NCBI GenBank assembly: GCA_902729315.2
Contig: LR746266.1
Span: forward strand, 3,296,759 to 3,360,758
Reading direction: 5' to 3'
DNA: 64,000 bases
From: Spirodela intermedia
Lineage: Eukaryota > Streptophyta > Magnoliopsida > Alismatales > Araceae
Numbering within the stretch: the first letter of the stretch is position 1; every line of letters begins with the position of its first letter. The notes under the pieces were generated by a model. The model did not search any database. It was not told the origin of the DNA and worked only from the letters and a program-made list of their open reading frames with translations. Positions 1 to 12,794 of this stretch are shown here, piece by piece. Made by a program: the position numbers and the translations under genes.

Positions 1-240
1 CTCCCCCCCTCCCCGGCGGCACTGTCGCCGGAGAAGCGGCACCCACAGATACAGTGGAGGCCTGGGGAAGAGAGAGAGAGATGGGCTTCGAAATGGAAGC
101 CTATTATGTCAGGCCCAAAACTGACCCAGAAAACCATCGTCGGGAATAATGTTGAAATCAAAACCCACCCCCCCGCCCGCTCTCTCTCTCTCTCTCTGTG
201 TTTCTCAAGGTCCTAATGAAGAGAAGGGTGCTTCAAAGTG

Positions 241-346
241 ATCAAGCCCAAAATCGTTTCGGGCTTTTTGGGCTCAAGGTGAGCCCAGGCCCGGCCGAGT
301 TAGGAGCCGAGTCCGACTCGTCTCCATTCGGAACGGGTTTAAATAC
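241..346 (+). promoter_or_regulatory. Putative NRPB8 promoter with GGGCC-type motifs and TATA-like box
   Basis: The stretch carries several AGCCCA/GGGCC-type motifs (245-249, 281-296), like the site II elements common in promoters of plant housekeeping genes. A TATA-like TTTAAATAC lies at 338-346. A transcript starting near 370 would carry a leader interrupted by an intron with donor GTATGC at 426 and acceptor at 936, just before the NRPB8 start codon. No transcript data support this directly. Confidence 0.45.
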
Positions 347-937
347 TCCCAGCTGAGCAGAGAAACGATTCGGTCTCCGCCACCATCTCCCATCCCTAGC
401 CACCGTTGCGCCGCCGCTCGCTGGGGTATGCTCTCGCTCTCTCTCTCTCTCTCTCTCTCTTCTCTTCCGTAATGTAGAATTCCGCCATCCCACACAGTGA
501 ATGATTAGGATTCGATTTCAATGTAATCACATGTGGTCACGAGGTTCCGTTGTTCCCATAGCTTCTCTGTTAATCATTAGGCTTCAACTCGATCATGTAA
601 CTCCCGAAAAAAATTGTTTCAGAGTCAATCTGCTCAGTTTTTCATCAACTCATGGGCTCTTTACATGTCTAGCATTTATGCCGTCTCACGCTGTCTTTTA
701 TAATCGAAAGTTGTTCATAAACCATGCATATTGGAATAATATATCGTTGATTTTTTTAATGCAAATTCCTAATATCGTCTCATATTATTCCTGTGCTGCT
801 CATTTTTCATCATGGACATGTAATCACGGTCGAGATACTCTAAAACCCCAAGGATAAACCCTAAACCTTTTCAATGCTTTCGGATATCTTTCCCCATACT
901 CTTGACGTATTTTCCTTATTGGCAGGGCGTTTTCAGG

Positions 938-2954
938 ATGGTTGAGCTTCTATTCGAGGATATTTTCACTTTGACGAGGCTTGATCCAGATGGCAAAAAG
1001 TTTGACAAAGGTAAACATGTTCTTCATCTTATCTTATTTAGTCTTAATCAGATCATGGAGAGTTCTCTTGCTATCATCCTGTATCGATTGGATCAGTATT
1101 TTTCGCTGTCGATATTAAGCATTTGCTCCCTATGATGGAATGCTCTAGTGGAGGGAGATCGAGAATCAGCTGGTTTGGATAACTGGGCAATGTGCTCATG
1201 GGCGGAACATGGAAATATCGACGACTCATCGATGATCCACTGGTTTTGGTGACAAAACATGCCCAAAATGTGATGTTTTCTGGGGAATTTTCACATTTCT
1301 TCATCTGTGGCAATCTGATTAATCGTTTCTTTTATTATTTCTTTTATAAGATATAGAAGATGCGCCCATTTTCCTCTGAATCCGAAGTTCCTCGTTGCAT
1401 TCATATTATTGTCCGGCCTTATTCTTCATCGATTAAATGGGCTTTTACATGCTTTTTTTGGAAATCATCCGGTATATATTGTGATCCAAAGCTCTTCCTC
1501 CATCATCAACAGTGTCCCGCATCGTTGCGCACAGTGAGCAATTCGATATGGACATGCAACTAGATGTGAACACGGATGTGTACCCCATGCATGTTGGGGA
1601 CAAGTTTACTATGGTTTTGGCTCCTACTCTCAGCCTGGATGGGACACCTGACAGTGGTTATTTTACTCAGGTGATGTGCACCTTACCTTAAGTTTCTGTT
1701 CTTGGTTGACTTCCATTTCCTCCTGGTGCTTAGTCTTGAACCTCATGAAAGTCGAATACTCATAATTATCAAAAAAATTATAATGAAGATACTTATCCTC
1801 TCACGATTCATCAAAAAACAAAACCATCCAATAAAAGAAAAAAACTTTTTGATTTCTTTATTTCTTTTTCTGCCCATTTCCCTTTTTTTTTATTTTTTTT
1901 ATGAATCTTGACACTGGATTTTCTGTGAATCATCTCGGTTGTCTTTAATCCGGTATTCATGTTGATGGCAGAAGTTTTTCATTAATAGCCCCTCCTCTTA
2001 ATAAAATATTCTTGTATTATTTTTTATTTTATGCCAAAAACACGGAGCACATGAACTAGTAACTATTCTGAGGAGTTTCATCCAAAAATTATTTTAGGGT
2101 ACGAGGAAGTCTCTTGCGGACAAGTTTGAGTATGTCATGCACGGGAAGCTGTACAAAATCTCTGAGGAAGGTTCCGGACCCAATGTGAAAGTGTATGTTT
2201 CTGTCTCATTAGCACAATTTTCCATATATTTTGGCATTTATTTGTGCAGTAAATATGTTGAAACGGGGAATAAAATATATCTGCGATGATAATATTTAGG
2301 TAGAGTTGGATCGAAAATGCATGTTTCCCCTCTTACCATCATATATTTTCGGTAAATTTCTCAGATTACTTATTTCAACAACCATACTGCACAGAACTGC
2401 TCTGAATTGGATCAAAATTGTGTGGTTCCTTCTTACCATAGTAGTAAAATTTTCGGTAAATTTTAGAAATTATTTATTGAAGAAAATCTATTGAATCATG
2501 AGATAAAAATAGAGCTGCTCTTATCATATATGTATAGATCTGCCCGGTGGGTATCGTGGTTCTTCAAGGAAGAAAGATCCCCATTTATCCGTAAATGTTT
2601 AAATGTGTGCATTTTTGGGATCAAGAAGATATGATAGAAATGATCAGATTGCCAGATCACCCAAATCAGAAAGTCTCCACCCTTTCATTGTTCTTGGCTC
2701 TTCCCAGTTGACTTCTTCAAGAGAGAAGTATTATGTTCCGATTTATTACACTTTATTCCCTTTTCTTTTTTATCTCCTTCCCAAGTTCATCAGTCTAAAC
2801 ACAATCGATGTCGGCGATTGATTGTTAGGGGATCTTGTTCAGGGAGATGTACGCGTCCTTTGGTGGCCTCCTGATGATGCTCAAGGGAGACCCTTCCAAT
2901 GCGGTGAGCTTCGAGTTGGACCAGAGGGTGTTCCTCCTAATCAGGAAAGTCTGA
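938..2954 (+). CDS. NRPB8: DNA-directed RNA polymerases II, IV and V subunit 8 (RPB8)
   Basis: Small OB-fold subunit shared by nuclear RNA polymerases; it packs against the largest subunit. Four coding exons: 938-1010, 1513-1670, 2098-2192 and 2843-2954. All junctions are GT-AG with matching phase and give 145 residues, the usual family length. Family blocks are plain: [19 protein letters not shown] at the N terminus, [20 protein letters not shown] in exon 2, [14 protein letters not shown] in exon 3, and [12 protein letters not shown] followed by [14 protein letters not shown] at the C terminus. The start is the ATG just after the acceptor of a likely 5' leader intron (426-936). A (GA)n run at about 2971-3007 follows the stop. 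Nothing looks broken. Identity is near certain; expression is inferred. Confidence 0.95.
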
Positions 2955-3669
2955 GGTGATGATCTCTGAAGAGATAGAGAGAGAGGAAGAGAGAGAGAGA
3001 GAGAGAGGCTGTTCCTCCTTTCAGTAGACTAAAACTGGTAATATTAAACCCTAATTTGAGCTCTCTGCATGTACATCTCTGTTCATGAGTAGGATTCTAT
3101 TGCACTGTTTTGGGCTTTTGAGTAAGTCGGGCCCGTCCGGCCCGACTTTATCATCCCCTACATGTTGTAGAAGCCCGGAAAGTTCCAGTTTTTTTGACCC
3201 TGGGCCGAGAAAGCCCGAGGAGAGAGTTGGGCCCCTGGGCCTAGGCTCATTTTCTTTGATGGGCGGGCCCGGGAAGTCTCAATGAAGATGGCCATAGGTT
3301 TTTGTGGGGGAGGTCAGCGTTGACTTCCCCAATTCGTTGAGTGAAAAGTAGAGGAATTCGAGGTTGAACTGTTGAAATGGGTGGGGCTTCACCATCGGTC
3401 GTTCAGATTTTTCACAAAAAAAATTAGATAAATTAATTAATTCCGTACGACTCAATGGGTTGACTCTAGTCGAATTAGTCAAGAAAGCTGACGTGGCGGG
3501 GGAAGGGAACGAACAGGAGGGGCACCCACGAGCTTTCCATTTGGCACCGGTGAACAAGGAGGCGGCCAGATTGTCGTGATTAGAGAGCCGTTGAGGCTGC
3601 CGAGAAGCGTGGCGCTGCCCATAAATCCCGCGATCTCTCCGGCAGCCGCCGCCCTCCCGCCCGTCCAAT
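2955..3669. other. Intergenic, NRPB8 to FAS1 gene
   Basis: No gene seen. It starts with a (GA)n microsatellite at about 2971-3007. Around 3129-3275 there is a dense set of GGGCC/GGCCC-type motifs, probably promoter elements for the FAS1-domain gene downstream. Antisense open frames here and across the FAS1 gene are shadows of its GC-rich codons. Confidence 0.6.
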
Positions 3670-4314
3670 ATGGGATTCTCCCTGGCCGCCGCTGCCCTGG
3701 TGGCTGAACTGATCTTCGTCGCCGCCGCAGCACCGCCGCCGCGAACGGCGGAGGCGGCGGCAGGCTGTGGCGGTGCCACCGCCGCCGCGCAGGAGATGCG
3801 CGCCGCCGGGTACTTCTCCTTCGTGATGCTGATGAACATGGCGGCGCCCCCCGGCTCCGCCGCCGCGGAGAACGCCACCTTCCTGATGCCCTCCGACGAG
3901 CTGCTCTCGGCGGCGCCGCCGCCCTCCGGCGGCGATCTGGCGGCGTTCCTCGCCAGGCACTCCATCCCCGCCCCGTTGGCCTTCGAGGAGCTGCAGCTCC
4001 TCCCCACCGGCACGGCGATTCCCACCTCCGCCGTGGGCTTCAACCTCACCGTCTCCCACGGCGGCGGCGCCGGCCGCCGCCGCCTGTACCTCGCCGGCGT
4101 GGAGGTCGTCAGGGCCGACGTCTGCTCACCGGAGGGCTCCCCGGTCCGGTGCCACGGGATGGGCGGCGTGCTGGGCACCACCTCGCCGGGGTGCCCAGCC
4201 CACGGCGGAGCCACCGCGGCGCCGCCTCCCCCCGCCGCCGGTGGCCCAGCTCCCCTCCACACACGTCTTTTCGCCGCCACCGCCGCCGCCGCCTCGTTCC
4301 TCCTCCTGTCCTGA
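3670..4314 (+). CDS. FAS1-domain (fasciclin-like arabinogalactan-type) protein
   Basis: Single-exon, very GC-rich gene for 214 residues, probably a secreted, GPI-anchored cell-surface protein. Residues 1-22 form a hydrophobic signal peptide. A single FAS1 domain follows: NATFLMPSDELL near residue 75 matches the family H1 block, then ARHSIPAPLAFEELQLLPTG and VRCHGMGGVL, as in the short plant FAS1 proteins with one domain. The tail is Ala/Pro-rich, fitting arabinogalactan glycosylation, and ends in a hydrophobic stretch (about 200-214) of the kind that directs GPI attachment. NATF and NLTV are possible N-glycosylation sites. FAS1 proteins act in cell adhesion and wall structure; the role of this member is unknown. 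The start is the ATG that begins the signal peptide. Confidence 0.88.
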   Translation: MGFSLAAAALVAELIFVAAAAPPPRTAEAAAGCGGATAAAQEMRAAGYFSFVMLMNMAAPPGSAAAENATFLMPSDELLSAAPPPSGGDLAAFLARHSIPAPLAFEELQLLPTGTAIPTSAVGFNLTVSHGGGAGRRRLYLAGVEVVRADVCSPEGSPVRCHGMGGVLGTTSPGCPAHGGATAAPPPPAAGGPAPLHTRLFAATAAAASFLLLS

Positions 4315-5057
4315 CTTTTCGGAGCTCCGCTCCATCCCAGAGATTATACTCATAGTAGACGTAGATACATCAAAAAAATACTCCCCACGAGGTCTCAGCG
4401 AGGTCAACTCCCCCGCCATACGACAGAGAAAAAATGCACAAAAAAAATGGGATCCACGCGGGCAATTTAGGAATGAATAAAAAAAAGGGGGGAGAATTAC
4501 AGTTTTATATACACCGCACTGGAAATAAATAAATAAATAAATAAATAACCTCCGCTGCCACATTTCTCAATCCAAAGGCAAAGATGAACGGCGAAGACGG
4601 TCATGGTAAATATTTTTCTTTTTTTTGGTTCTGATCATACCTGGAGATGATCGATGGTCTTCTTTCTTTCTTACAATCTCCCCATGGAGATCCCTTCTCA
4701 TCTTCCTCGATTAAACGAGAGATGAGGCGGTCGTAAGGGCTTTTCCCATGTGAATGAGCCGCCTGCGGCAAGAAGCTTTCCCATGATCCTGGAGATCAGT
4801 CGGATTCTGATGTCAGCAGATTGCTGCATTTGGCAACGCGCCAGGAGCAAACGGGGTGGGGGGTACCTCGCGATTGGTTTATTCCTCTTCCTCTTCTTCT
4901 TCTTCTTCATCTCCTTCTCCTTCTTCTTTCCCCAATCTGGGTCTGGAGGGTATTTGATGGTTTAAAGGTAATGAAAAGAAGCACCCAGGGAATTAATCAA
5001 AAATAAAAGTAACTCTAGAGAGAGAGACAGAGTATCAGACCTGGGAGGGAAGCCAAG
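4315..5057. other. Intergenic, convergent FAS1/ATS1 3' flanks
   Basis: No gene seen. It should hold the 3' ends of the FAS1 gene (+) and ATS1 (-). It contains an (AAAT)n run near 4524-4548 and a TTC/CTT-rich stretch near 4886-4930. Short open frames here have no recognisable motifs. Confidence 0.6.
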
Positions 5058-5529
5058 CTACGTCCACGGCTGTGATAAGGAGACGGAGGAGGTGGATGCC
5101 CCCAGCCCTTGATGATCATAGACAGCGGACTTGAGGACGTCGTATTGCTCACAGACCGAGTCGTATAATGCGGCTGAAAAGGTCTCTTTAGCCTGGAATA
5201 AAACAGGGAAAAAGATCAATTATATCTGGGCCTGCTTCGATTTGATTAGAAAAATACAACAAAGAAATCCAATTAGAACAATTATAGTTATACCGTATTA
5301 TTATTTTATATTTGCTGTTGATTATTTATTAGATTTTGGTGGGTGATTTAGACTCATCTGGAATTCATGAATTGGGAGAAGTGAAGTACAAGGTTTTCCA
5401 CAATGAGTTGGGTCATCAGAAATTTAGGCTTGCTAGGGAGAGAAAGAGTAGTGTGTGCATCCTCATGCGCCAATTATCCCCACTCAAAAATCTTCACTTT
5501 TGTCACCCCCATTGATCCACCAGGGATTC

Positions 5530-5567
<38 letters not shown>

Positions 5568-7621
5568 CAAGACTATGAAGAGAGTTTGGAATCAGAAATA
5601 TCAGAGAGAAACAAACCTCCTCGGCATTGCTATGGTTGGCAGCAAATCCATCAAGGTCGACCTCGGGGCCGATCGACAGGCCCACTCCATGGAAGGAGAT
5701 CACCCTTCTCTCCCCAATCTTCTTCTCCACCTGTGAGAATAATCAGAATCATCATTGCATCAATGGAGAAAGAATCGATCTTTTGGGGAATCAAGAACCA
5801 AACCAGCCCAAGATCGATTCTTTTTCTGTGAAGAATGAATCGAGATCAGATGATGATCGACATTCCATCGAAGGGAAAAGAATCAAGAACCAGGCAGAGA
5901 GGTTTAGGTTTAGTGAGGGTGTAAATACCTGTGGAGGCGGGGGCATGACATCGTAGCAGAGCAGGGACAACGGGTATATGTGCCGAGGCACATTCGCATG
6001 GTCGGCCAGTCTTCTTATGTTGTTCACGGAAGCTGCGTCAAATGCAGCCTGCACAAGACCTGATAGAGTAAGTGGCGGTGGAATTTGGCCTTAAACGAGC
6101 TCACGAAAAAGGCAAGTCGCAGGTGCCAGGTTGTGGGAGAAGGCATGAACAGTGACTGGATGATGAGGAAGAGGAAAATTTATCGCACAATGGCTGAGGA
6201 GAACAGGGAGTTGAGAGTGAATCGGACAATTGTTTTCTGGCGAGTTCAATCGTTTCTGTCAAGAGAGAAGAAAGTAGAAGAGGGTCAGCTCCCCTGATCT
6301 TCCTCTTGTTGCAGTGGAGGGAGAAGGAGTGCATCTCTCTCTCTCTCTCACACACACACACACCTCTTTCTCCTCTCTCTCTCTCTCTCTCTCACCTCTC
6401 TACCTCTCTCTCCCCCCCCCCCCCATTTCTGTCTCTCTTTCTCCCACTTCCACCCAAAACAATGTCGGTTCATGATAGTTCGATAGAGAGAGAGAGAGAG
6501 AGAAAGAGGTAATTGCCAAGAAGTGGCATCAAATGCAAGTGATAAAGTAACGAGAAAAGATACCGGGTACAATTCTCCCGTTTGGGGGTCCGGACGATCT
6601 CGGCCCCCACTGGGGGCGATCCAAATCACCTGTCCCCCGGTCCTGCATTTAACCAATATCAGACTAATTCCCCATGACATAGAAACAGACAAATTCAAAT
6701 ACCATGAGAAAAATCTCCGACAAGAAATCACAGAAATTCAAAATTATCTAATAAAAAATACGAACAGAGAAAATTAATTCAAACAGAGGCATCTGGTTTC
6801 TTCCCTTAATAAGTAAGTTTTTCTGCTCCCCATGGTTATCGCTGTTGCCCAAGTGAGGCTGATTGACCAGCAAGCTTTTTTATTCTTCTTTTTTTATCTT
6901 TTTCTTTTTTTTTTTACAGGCCACTTTAAATAAATTGGCAAGCAAAAGAAACCGGGGGGGGTACCTCAGTAGCAACGCCATTTCCTTAAGACTGCGTGTG
7001 TTAGCTCTCCTTTTCATCTCGGCGAGCTCGGGAATGTCGTACATGTGCTTCTTGGAGTACACGCAGACGAGGTTTCTGGACTTGAAAGAAGAACAAATCA
7101 ACTCATGGTTATAACGCGAGGGTCAGAAACAGCATACGGATGCGAAGCTGCGAACCGATTCACAACGGGACGTACCTTCCCATGCTGAAAGGCTTGCAGA
7201 CTGGGTCCGTCACGACCCTGTCTCCTGCAACAAAGGTCTTGGGAGACGGCGTGGGAAAGTCAAACCACAGGCCGGAGACAAGAGACTCAGGGGCACGATT
7301 AGGTCAAAGAGTTTCGGAAGTCAACCCACCATGTTCTCGGAGATGTACGGGCTTGTCTTCTCGAGTAGCAAGGAAATTATCGCCGGATCTGCTTCTGTCT
7401 GATGGTTGGATATCAATATGACGTTATGGCCCTAAAATCATCCATCCGCAAATAGAAGTGACGAGTTGCACCAAGAGGGAAATTAAATAAAATAATAATA
7501 AAAAGATAATATCATTGAGATTAGGTACCTGGTGGAGCTTCTCTTCTGCATCATGGAAAAGGGAGACGTTGCCGATGTAGGATTTTCTGAAGATACAAAA
7601 CAAAAGGTCACGAATATGCAG

Positions 7622-7658
<37 letters not shown>

Positions 7659-10600
7659 AGTCAACAATGTCAACACCTGAAATCGATTAAATGCCGGAAA
7701 TAATTTCTATTTTAGTGAATAATAAGTTGAATAGATAAGAGTCAACAATGTCAATACCTGAAATCGATCAAAGGCCGGAAATAATTTTGACCAAACATAT
7801 AATAGTCAAAAGGCTCTCGTATAGCTGTATGATGAGGTGGAAATGAAAATGGATCCTGCAGAGATGTCCAAACACTTCAGATTTGAGCATGAGAACGTGT
7901 GAACCGAAGGTCATTTACAAAAACATTATCTCAGCAGCCAAACCTCCACTTCCAACATGACCCGATCAAACGTGGCAGCCATGTTCGACAATATTATCTC
8001 ATCTGCCTCAGTATTCCCACTCTGATGAACCTGAGAAAGAAAAGATGCATCGCTTAAATACTACATATATATGTATATATATATGTATATATATAAATAT
8101 TGTAACAAATGGTCAACGCCTGAATGGTCAGCCCTCATTTAGCAAAATATTGTACATGCCCAAGATGCATATGGCATTATTTAATTGGATTGCAAAAAAA
8201 TTCATCATTGCAAGGGTTGGACTTTTCAATAGGCAACTTGACCTAAGTTTGTGTAAAAATTAGCCTGCTAAAATGAGCCCTGAAGATTGGATCATTATAT
8301 AGGCCATTGTTAAAAAAGGGAAGCACAAATTGATATGATTACAGCGCTCTGATTGTGCAAGGCCTATATGAGTTCGTTACCAATAATAGCACGTAGATTT
8401 TGGCAGCGAAGATATTTAAAGCAAATTATGATTAACGAGACGTAGATTAAGGCAAATATGCTTAAAGCTGAGGGGAAAAGAGTAAAGAAAAGTGTATATA
8501 ATGTGTCAAGATAAAAAATTACCGCATTTCTATAATTGTAATAAATTTCATGCAATTTGGCAGCAATATTTGAAGGTAGCCTTCCAATCTCTACTTCCCT
8601 TCTGATATGGAAAAGCAACTCTGCATAAACATAGCTACAATAATTCCAACCATAAACCATAATTGACCCAAAAAAACTAATCCATAAGTTCCTTACTACT
8701 ATCTAGAAATAGGATAGTTAAGCTACTTGCATGTATAGTAGCTTCTTTTAAGTACATGTATGGCATCAGATAAACTGTAGAATAAAGGCAAGATGCTTAA
8801 TCAACTATGCTGTTAAGATATCGAAACCTAAGCCAGAACGATGACATCTTTGGGGTTCCGAGCAAACATTTAGTAGGAGGTTTTTGCCGGATGATCAATA
8901 CTATGCACATAGATTTCTATCTATAAAGAGGCAAAAAGGAATCCGAGCATTAATCTGTAATGAAATACTTACCAAGAATGGAGAAATGTTCTGAAAAATG
9001 ATCTTAAACAATGTAATGGAGTTAATTTCAAGTACAGGAATCTCCATGCCAATGACTACGATTAGGATAGCCATACAGGTGATATGGAGATCATCTTTCT
9101 TATTTTGTTCTTTGGCAGAGTCAAGTTGCATAGTAATATTGATCAGCTTGATCAGCTGATCTAAGGAAAGAATTTGTGATTTAGGATCTGCAAGGCCATT
9201 TAAATATTGGTCATTGAGGCTGGTGACACTTTACGCTCAGATCGTAGGAATCGTCCAGCTGTAGGACGATTCACAATGAATCAGATGACGGAGTCAATTG
9301 TGGGTGTATTTTACACGTGTAATTTATTGGTCCCCAATAAATAAAACAGATAGGGTTTGACAGATTTTGGGTACTCTAGGCCCTACCACCTCCAAGAAAA
9401 TGTAAGTCGTGTCTACAGTAAACTAATGACGCAGGGAGAAACTTAACAGCAATGTAAAGCAGTCTACCCTTTTAATTGAGCCTTAAATTTCATATAATGA
9501 GACAACCACCATCCCAACCCACAATACTATTGATAATAAAATGTATTTACAAGTTAATTCCAACAAAAAGGAACGAAAACAAGAGGGAACAACATTAATT
9601 TCAGCAGATATTTGAATATGATCTGCACAAGGAGAACGAAACTAGTTTCAAGTGAAGAAGTCCATTATATAGAAGGGACTGGTCGACCATAGACATGATA
9701 CAAGATATATGACTTAAAATCTTTGGGTGAGATTATGTGACAATGTTAAACGTTGGCTTTCTCAACTGGAGGCGATTACCAAGGTCACAACCCTATCACG
9801 CAAGCATGTGATTATAAAAATAGTCCGGTTCATCAATGAAGTGATCATGTTAGTGAACTAGGCGGACTGCTAAAAATAAAAAATAAAAAAGAGTCTTCTT
9901 CACTGCAGATCCAGGAATCAAGATGTAACCAGGTCAAGGACGAGCAATGAATCGTTACCTCAGTCCTCCTCGGAGTTTTATCCACCTCAGTTGATGACTA
10001 TGAAGGACAAACAAACCCTAGTGAAGAGTATGATTGTTACTTCTTCTCAAGGATAAACAAGCATTCCCGGCACCAAATTAGGGTTTTACTCCTATGGAGT
10101 AAGCAATGAAGGCAATACTTCTATGCATATCACGATATAACTCATCACGTGTGTACTTGTCATATAGGCCATTGAGGTGTTCAACACTCCTTTTCGAACG
10201 AAAGATAGACAATCAAACAAATCATTAATGATTGTCTTACCTAGATGAAGGAAAGTAGATACACCTCCCCCATTATATTAGATAAATTCAACGTATGGAT
10301 ATTATAAATTCTGGTCCTTCTACTGTCTGTATTAGACTTTTGGCTTTCAACTCAGCACCAATATATGGCACGTGCACACCATAGATATGGATGACACATA
10401 TCCCAGGCCCCATAGGAGATACGGATTTAATTGCTTTCATCGTGAGCTGATACGACAAAATGAGCGAAGGTGCATGTCCCAGTAAGCATGGCCGCATTAA
10501 AATCTACCATTGGGAGGTATTAGGTTAATAGCACCTATAATAGATTAATCAAATAGAAACCCAAACTTCTGCATAATAAGACGTGAATTATATGCACATT

Positions 10601-11599
10601 TATTTCTCCCGCATGCGGTTTCACATCAGATAGAGTTGATGACTATTCCCCAATGAGAAACCATGCATTCTTCCTCATCAGCATCACTCCAAACTTTGGA
10701 GCACATTGGAGGGTTACTCTAAGTAGCCTTAATGGACCTGTGATACACTCGCGTCCATAAATTCTGTCAATATTTTGGATTCCAAGCCGATGGCACCGGT
10801 TACTTTTATTGCTGCAATGCTTCTTAGAGAATCTGGGATGATCGAAGAGTTTGTAATCTTTAAATTAAACAAGAAATGCACACCCTGCACCAAATAGTAG
10901 GAATAATATTCACAGAGAGGAAGGCGCTAGATACATAGAGAACTTGAACATGCAAATTTCCATTAAAAAACATTTTCCTTTCATCTTGGAGAGCCTAGAC
11001 AATAGAAGTTCTGTTTTCCAAGAGGATAAAGGAACAAAATAATGAATCTAAAGCTTCCTCAAGGGAGAGAGAATGCAAATACTCAACAGAGAACAACATG
11101 TCATAGAAACGAGCCAGGAGGCCCTAAGAAGCAGAGGTAAAAACAGAATAATTACAGGGAGTGTGTCCTTCAGCGTCCATAGTTGTGGATGAGAGACACC
11201 ATTAAATAAGTAGGTTTAAACTGGCAATGGAGAGACCAAACCTTCTTCAGTCTGAGCATTGAGAAACGACAGCGACTGACTAACTTCCTTCTCCGCCCCT
11301 GCAAATGAGGGAACTGCCACTCCCCTCGGCGCACCGGCCCTCTCCCTTAGCTCCCTCCCCTCGGCCAGCTCCGCCGTGGCTCTGGTCTTCGAGGAGTAGA
11401 CTCCACAGGGACAACGCCTGAAAACCGAGCGAAGAGGGAGAATCCGATGCGGAACACACGCAGCGGCGGGAACAGCAACACCACAGGCACCGGCACCAGA
11501 AGCCGAAGAAGAAGAAGAAGATGGAATCCCCAACCTCGACCTCGCCAGAGCTCCCGATACGGGAGGACTAGCCGAAGGCACCAACATTGTGCCCCCCAT
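5058..11599 (-). CDS. ATS1: Glycerol-3-phosphate acyltransferase, plastid (ATS1/GPAT)
   Basis: Soluble stromal enzyme that moves an acyl group from acyl-ACP to position 1 of glycerol 3-phosphate, the first step of plastid phosphatidylglycerol and galactolipid synthesis. Twelve exons on the minus strand: 11599-11242, 8620-8523, 8030-7944, 7855-7758, 7586-7529, 7431-7330, 7237-7176, 7075-6965, 6642-6564, 6048-5929, 5730-5617, 5192-5058. All are GT-AG and in phase; 473 residues in total. The catalytic HX4D box is in exon 6 ([10 protein letters not shown]). Other family blocks are [51 protein letters not shown] and [14 protein letters not shown], and the C terminus ends SVSLSQPWT. Exon 1 encodes a Ser/Ala/Arg-rich plastid transit peptide. 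I chose MGGTM at 11599; MLVPS at 11587 and upstream in-frame ATGs are alternatives. Intron 1 is long (2.6 kb). Confidence 0.97.
7623..7656. repeat. (TA)n microsatellite in ATS1 intron 4
   Basis: About 17 TA units inside intron 4 of ATS1. It lies beside the duplicated exon-end copy described under findings. Confidence 0.95.
7658..7790. repeat. Direct duplication of the ATS1 exon 4 end and its splice donor
   Basis: The stretch 7738-7790, which spans the last bases of exon 4 and its donor, is repeated with a few changes at 7658-7710 within intron 4. The offset is about 81 bases. Both copies keep a CAG/GT donor on the minus strand, the true one at 7758/7757 and the copy at 7677/7676. Confidence 0.9.
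8621..11241 (-). other. ATS1 intron 1 (2.6 kb)
   Basis: Long first intron with no coding signal that I recognise on either strand. It holds a short perfect hairpin (arms 9248-9256 and 9264-9272). Open frames at about 8901-9131 and 10288-10497 show no family motif. Length and position next to the transit-peptide exon are all that can be said. Confidence 0.8.
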
Positions 11600-11830
11600 G
11601 AGCCGAAGCCAACCACAACCACAGATCCAACGAGACAAGCTCCAGCTCACAGTTTCAAGGCCGATCCAGCGCGCTCCTGGTGGATCTCCGGAGCTCAACC
11701 GGGCGCCGCCGGGGATGCTGAGGCCCTTCCTCGCCGCGTCTCCGATCGCCTGCAGAGGGATGGATAGACGAACAGAGAGTCCTCCACTGCCGCTAAGAAA
11801 AAGAGACGAACGAGAAGTCAAATTTATAGG
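11600..11830 (-). promoter_or_regulatory. ATS1 leader and core promoter
   Basis: Read on the minus strand, a TATAAAT box lies at 11828-11822, about 220 bases before the chosen ATG, with a CCAAT-type sequence close by. This spacing fits transcription starting near 11790. Confidence 0.5.
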
Positions 11831-12618
11831 CCAGCCAATCGAGCAACCGCTTCCAGAATAATCAAATTTGTAATAAATTATTTATGAGTTTTATTTAATT
11901 TATTTCCATAAATATTGCTTTCCTTTCCCGTTTGGAGATGAGACCACGGTCGGTGGATAGGAACAAACAGGAAGACGACGACGTTGGGAGGAGTGGGGCC
12001 CGGCGGGAGAGATGCCTCTCCCGGATGTGTTGAACGTACTAGATGCATCCACGTGTCAGTGGGACCCACGATTCCATGGCGGCTGAAGAGTCCCGGGGAG
12101 GAGAGAGAGGGGAGTCGTGGCGTGCATCCACGCGCCAGCACCAACGGCTGGGATCCGAGTTTGGCGAGCGAGACCTCGAGATCGGACGGTGCACGTAACG
12201 CGAGATATGCGGCCAGGGGCATACGGGAACTGGTCGTGGTCAACGATGATGGTCAACTGTAGTGGAGATGGAGGAAGGGTCTTCGGCCGTTGTTTGACCG
12301 AAAAACAGGGAGGAGATTCTATGGGGGCCCCACAAACTCCGCTGACTTGGTCAATGACGGCTATCCTAACTTTATTATTAATTCTTTTTTTAAAGACAAG
12401 AGGGACGTGGACGGGTAGGTCATGATAGAAGAGAGAAAAGCTGGATAAGTTCTCCACGATCGATGGGGTCTTCGGACAAGACAAGCTGACACGTGGCCAA
12501 CCAATGAGACAGAAAACGGAGAAGAGGGACTTGATCGCGTGCCTATTTATAGTCATAGAGTGAGAGAGCGAGAGAGAGAGAGAGGGGAGAAAGACCGGTT
12601 TGAGCCAGGTGGAGCCAA
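11831..12618. other. Intergenic, ATS1 promoter to SMN-like 3' end
   Basis: No gene seen. It should contain distal ATS1 regulatory sequence and the SMN-like 3' UTR. GA runs lie at about 12560-12592. A 202-codon antisense frame (12056-12664) has no family motif and overlaps the SMN-like last exon in another frame, so I do not call it. Confidence 0.6.
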
Positions 12619-12763
12619 TCAGTGAGGATGCTTCCTGAGAGACTGCTCTAGGAGGTACCTGCACAAAGATCGGAAGAGGATATCATCCCTATTATGATCC
12701 TCATAGCGTAACTCTCTCTCTCTCTCTCTTGACATAAAACAATAAGATGTCAACTGCTTGATC

Positions 12764-12794
<31 letters not shown>

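Noticed and set aside
3279-4280. 333-codon antisense frame across the FAS1 gene
   Set aside because: It mirrors the GC-rich FAS1 codons, has no family motif, and the sense frame has a signal peptide, FAS1 blocks and GPI tail.
9248-9272. Perfect 9-base-pair hairpin in ATS1 intron 1
   Set aside because: Too short to mean much alone. It has no flanking miRNA-like stem and no terminator role in a plant intron.
12056-12664. 202-codon antisense frame between ATS1 and the SMN-like gene
   Set aside because: No motif. It includes a GA-repeat-encoded Ser/Leu run and overlaps the SMN-like last exon out of frame.
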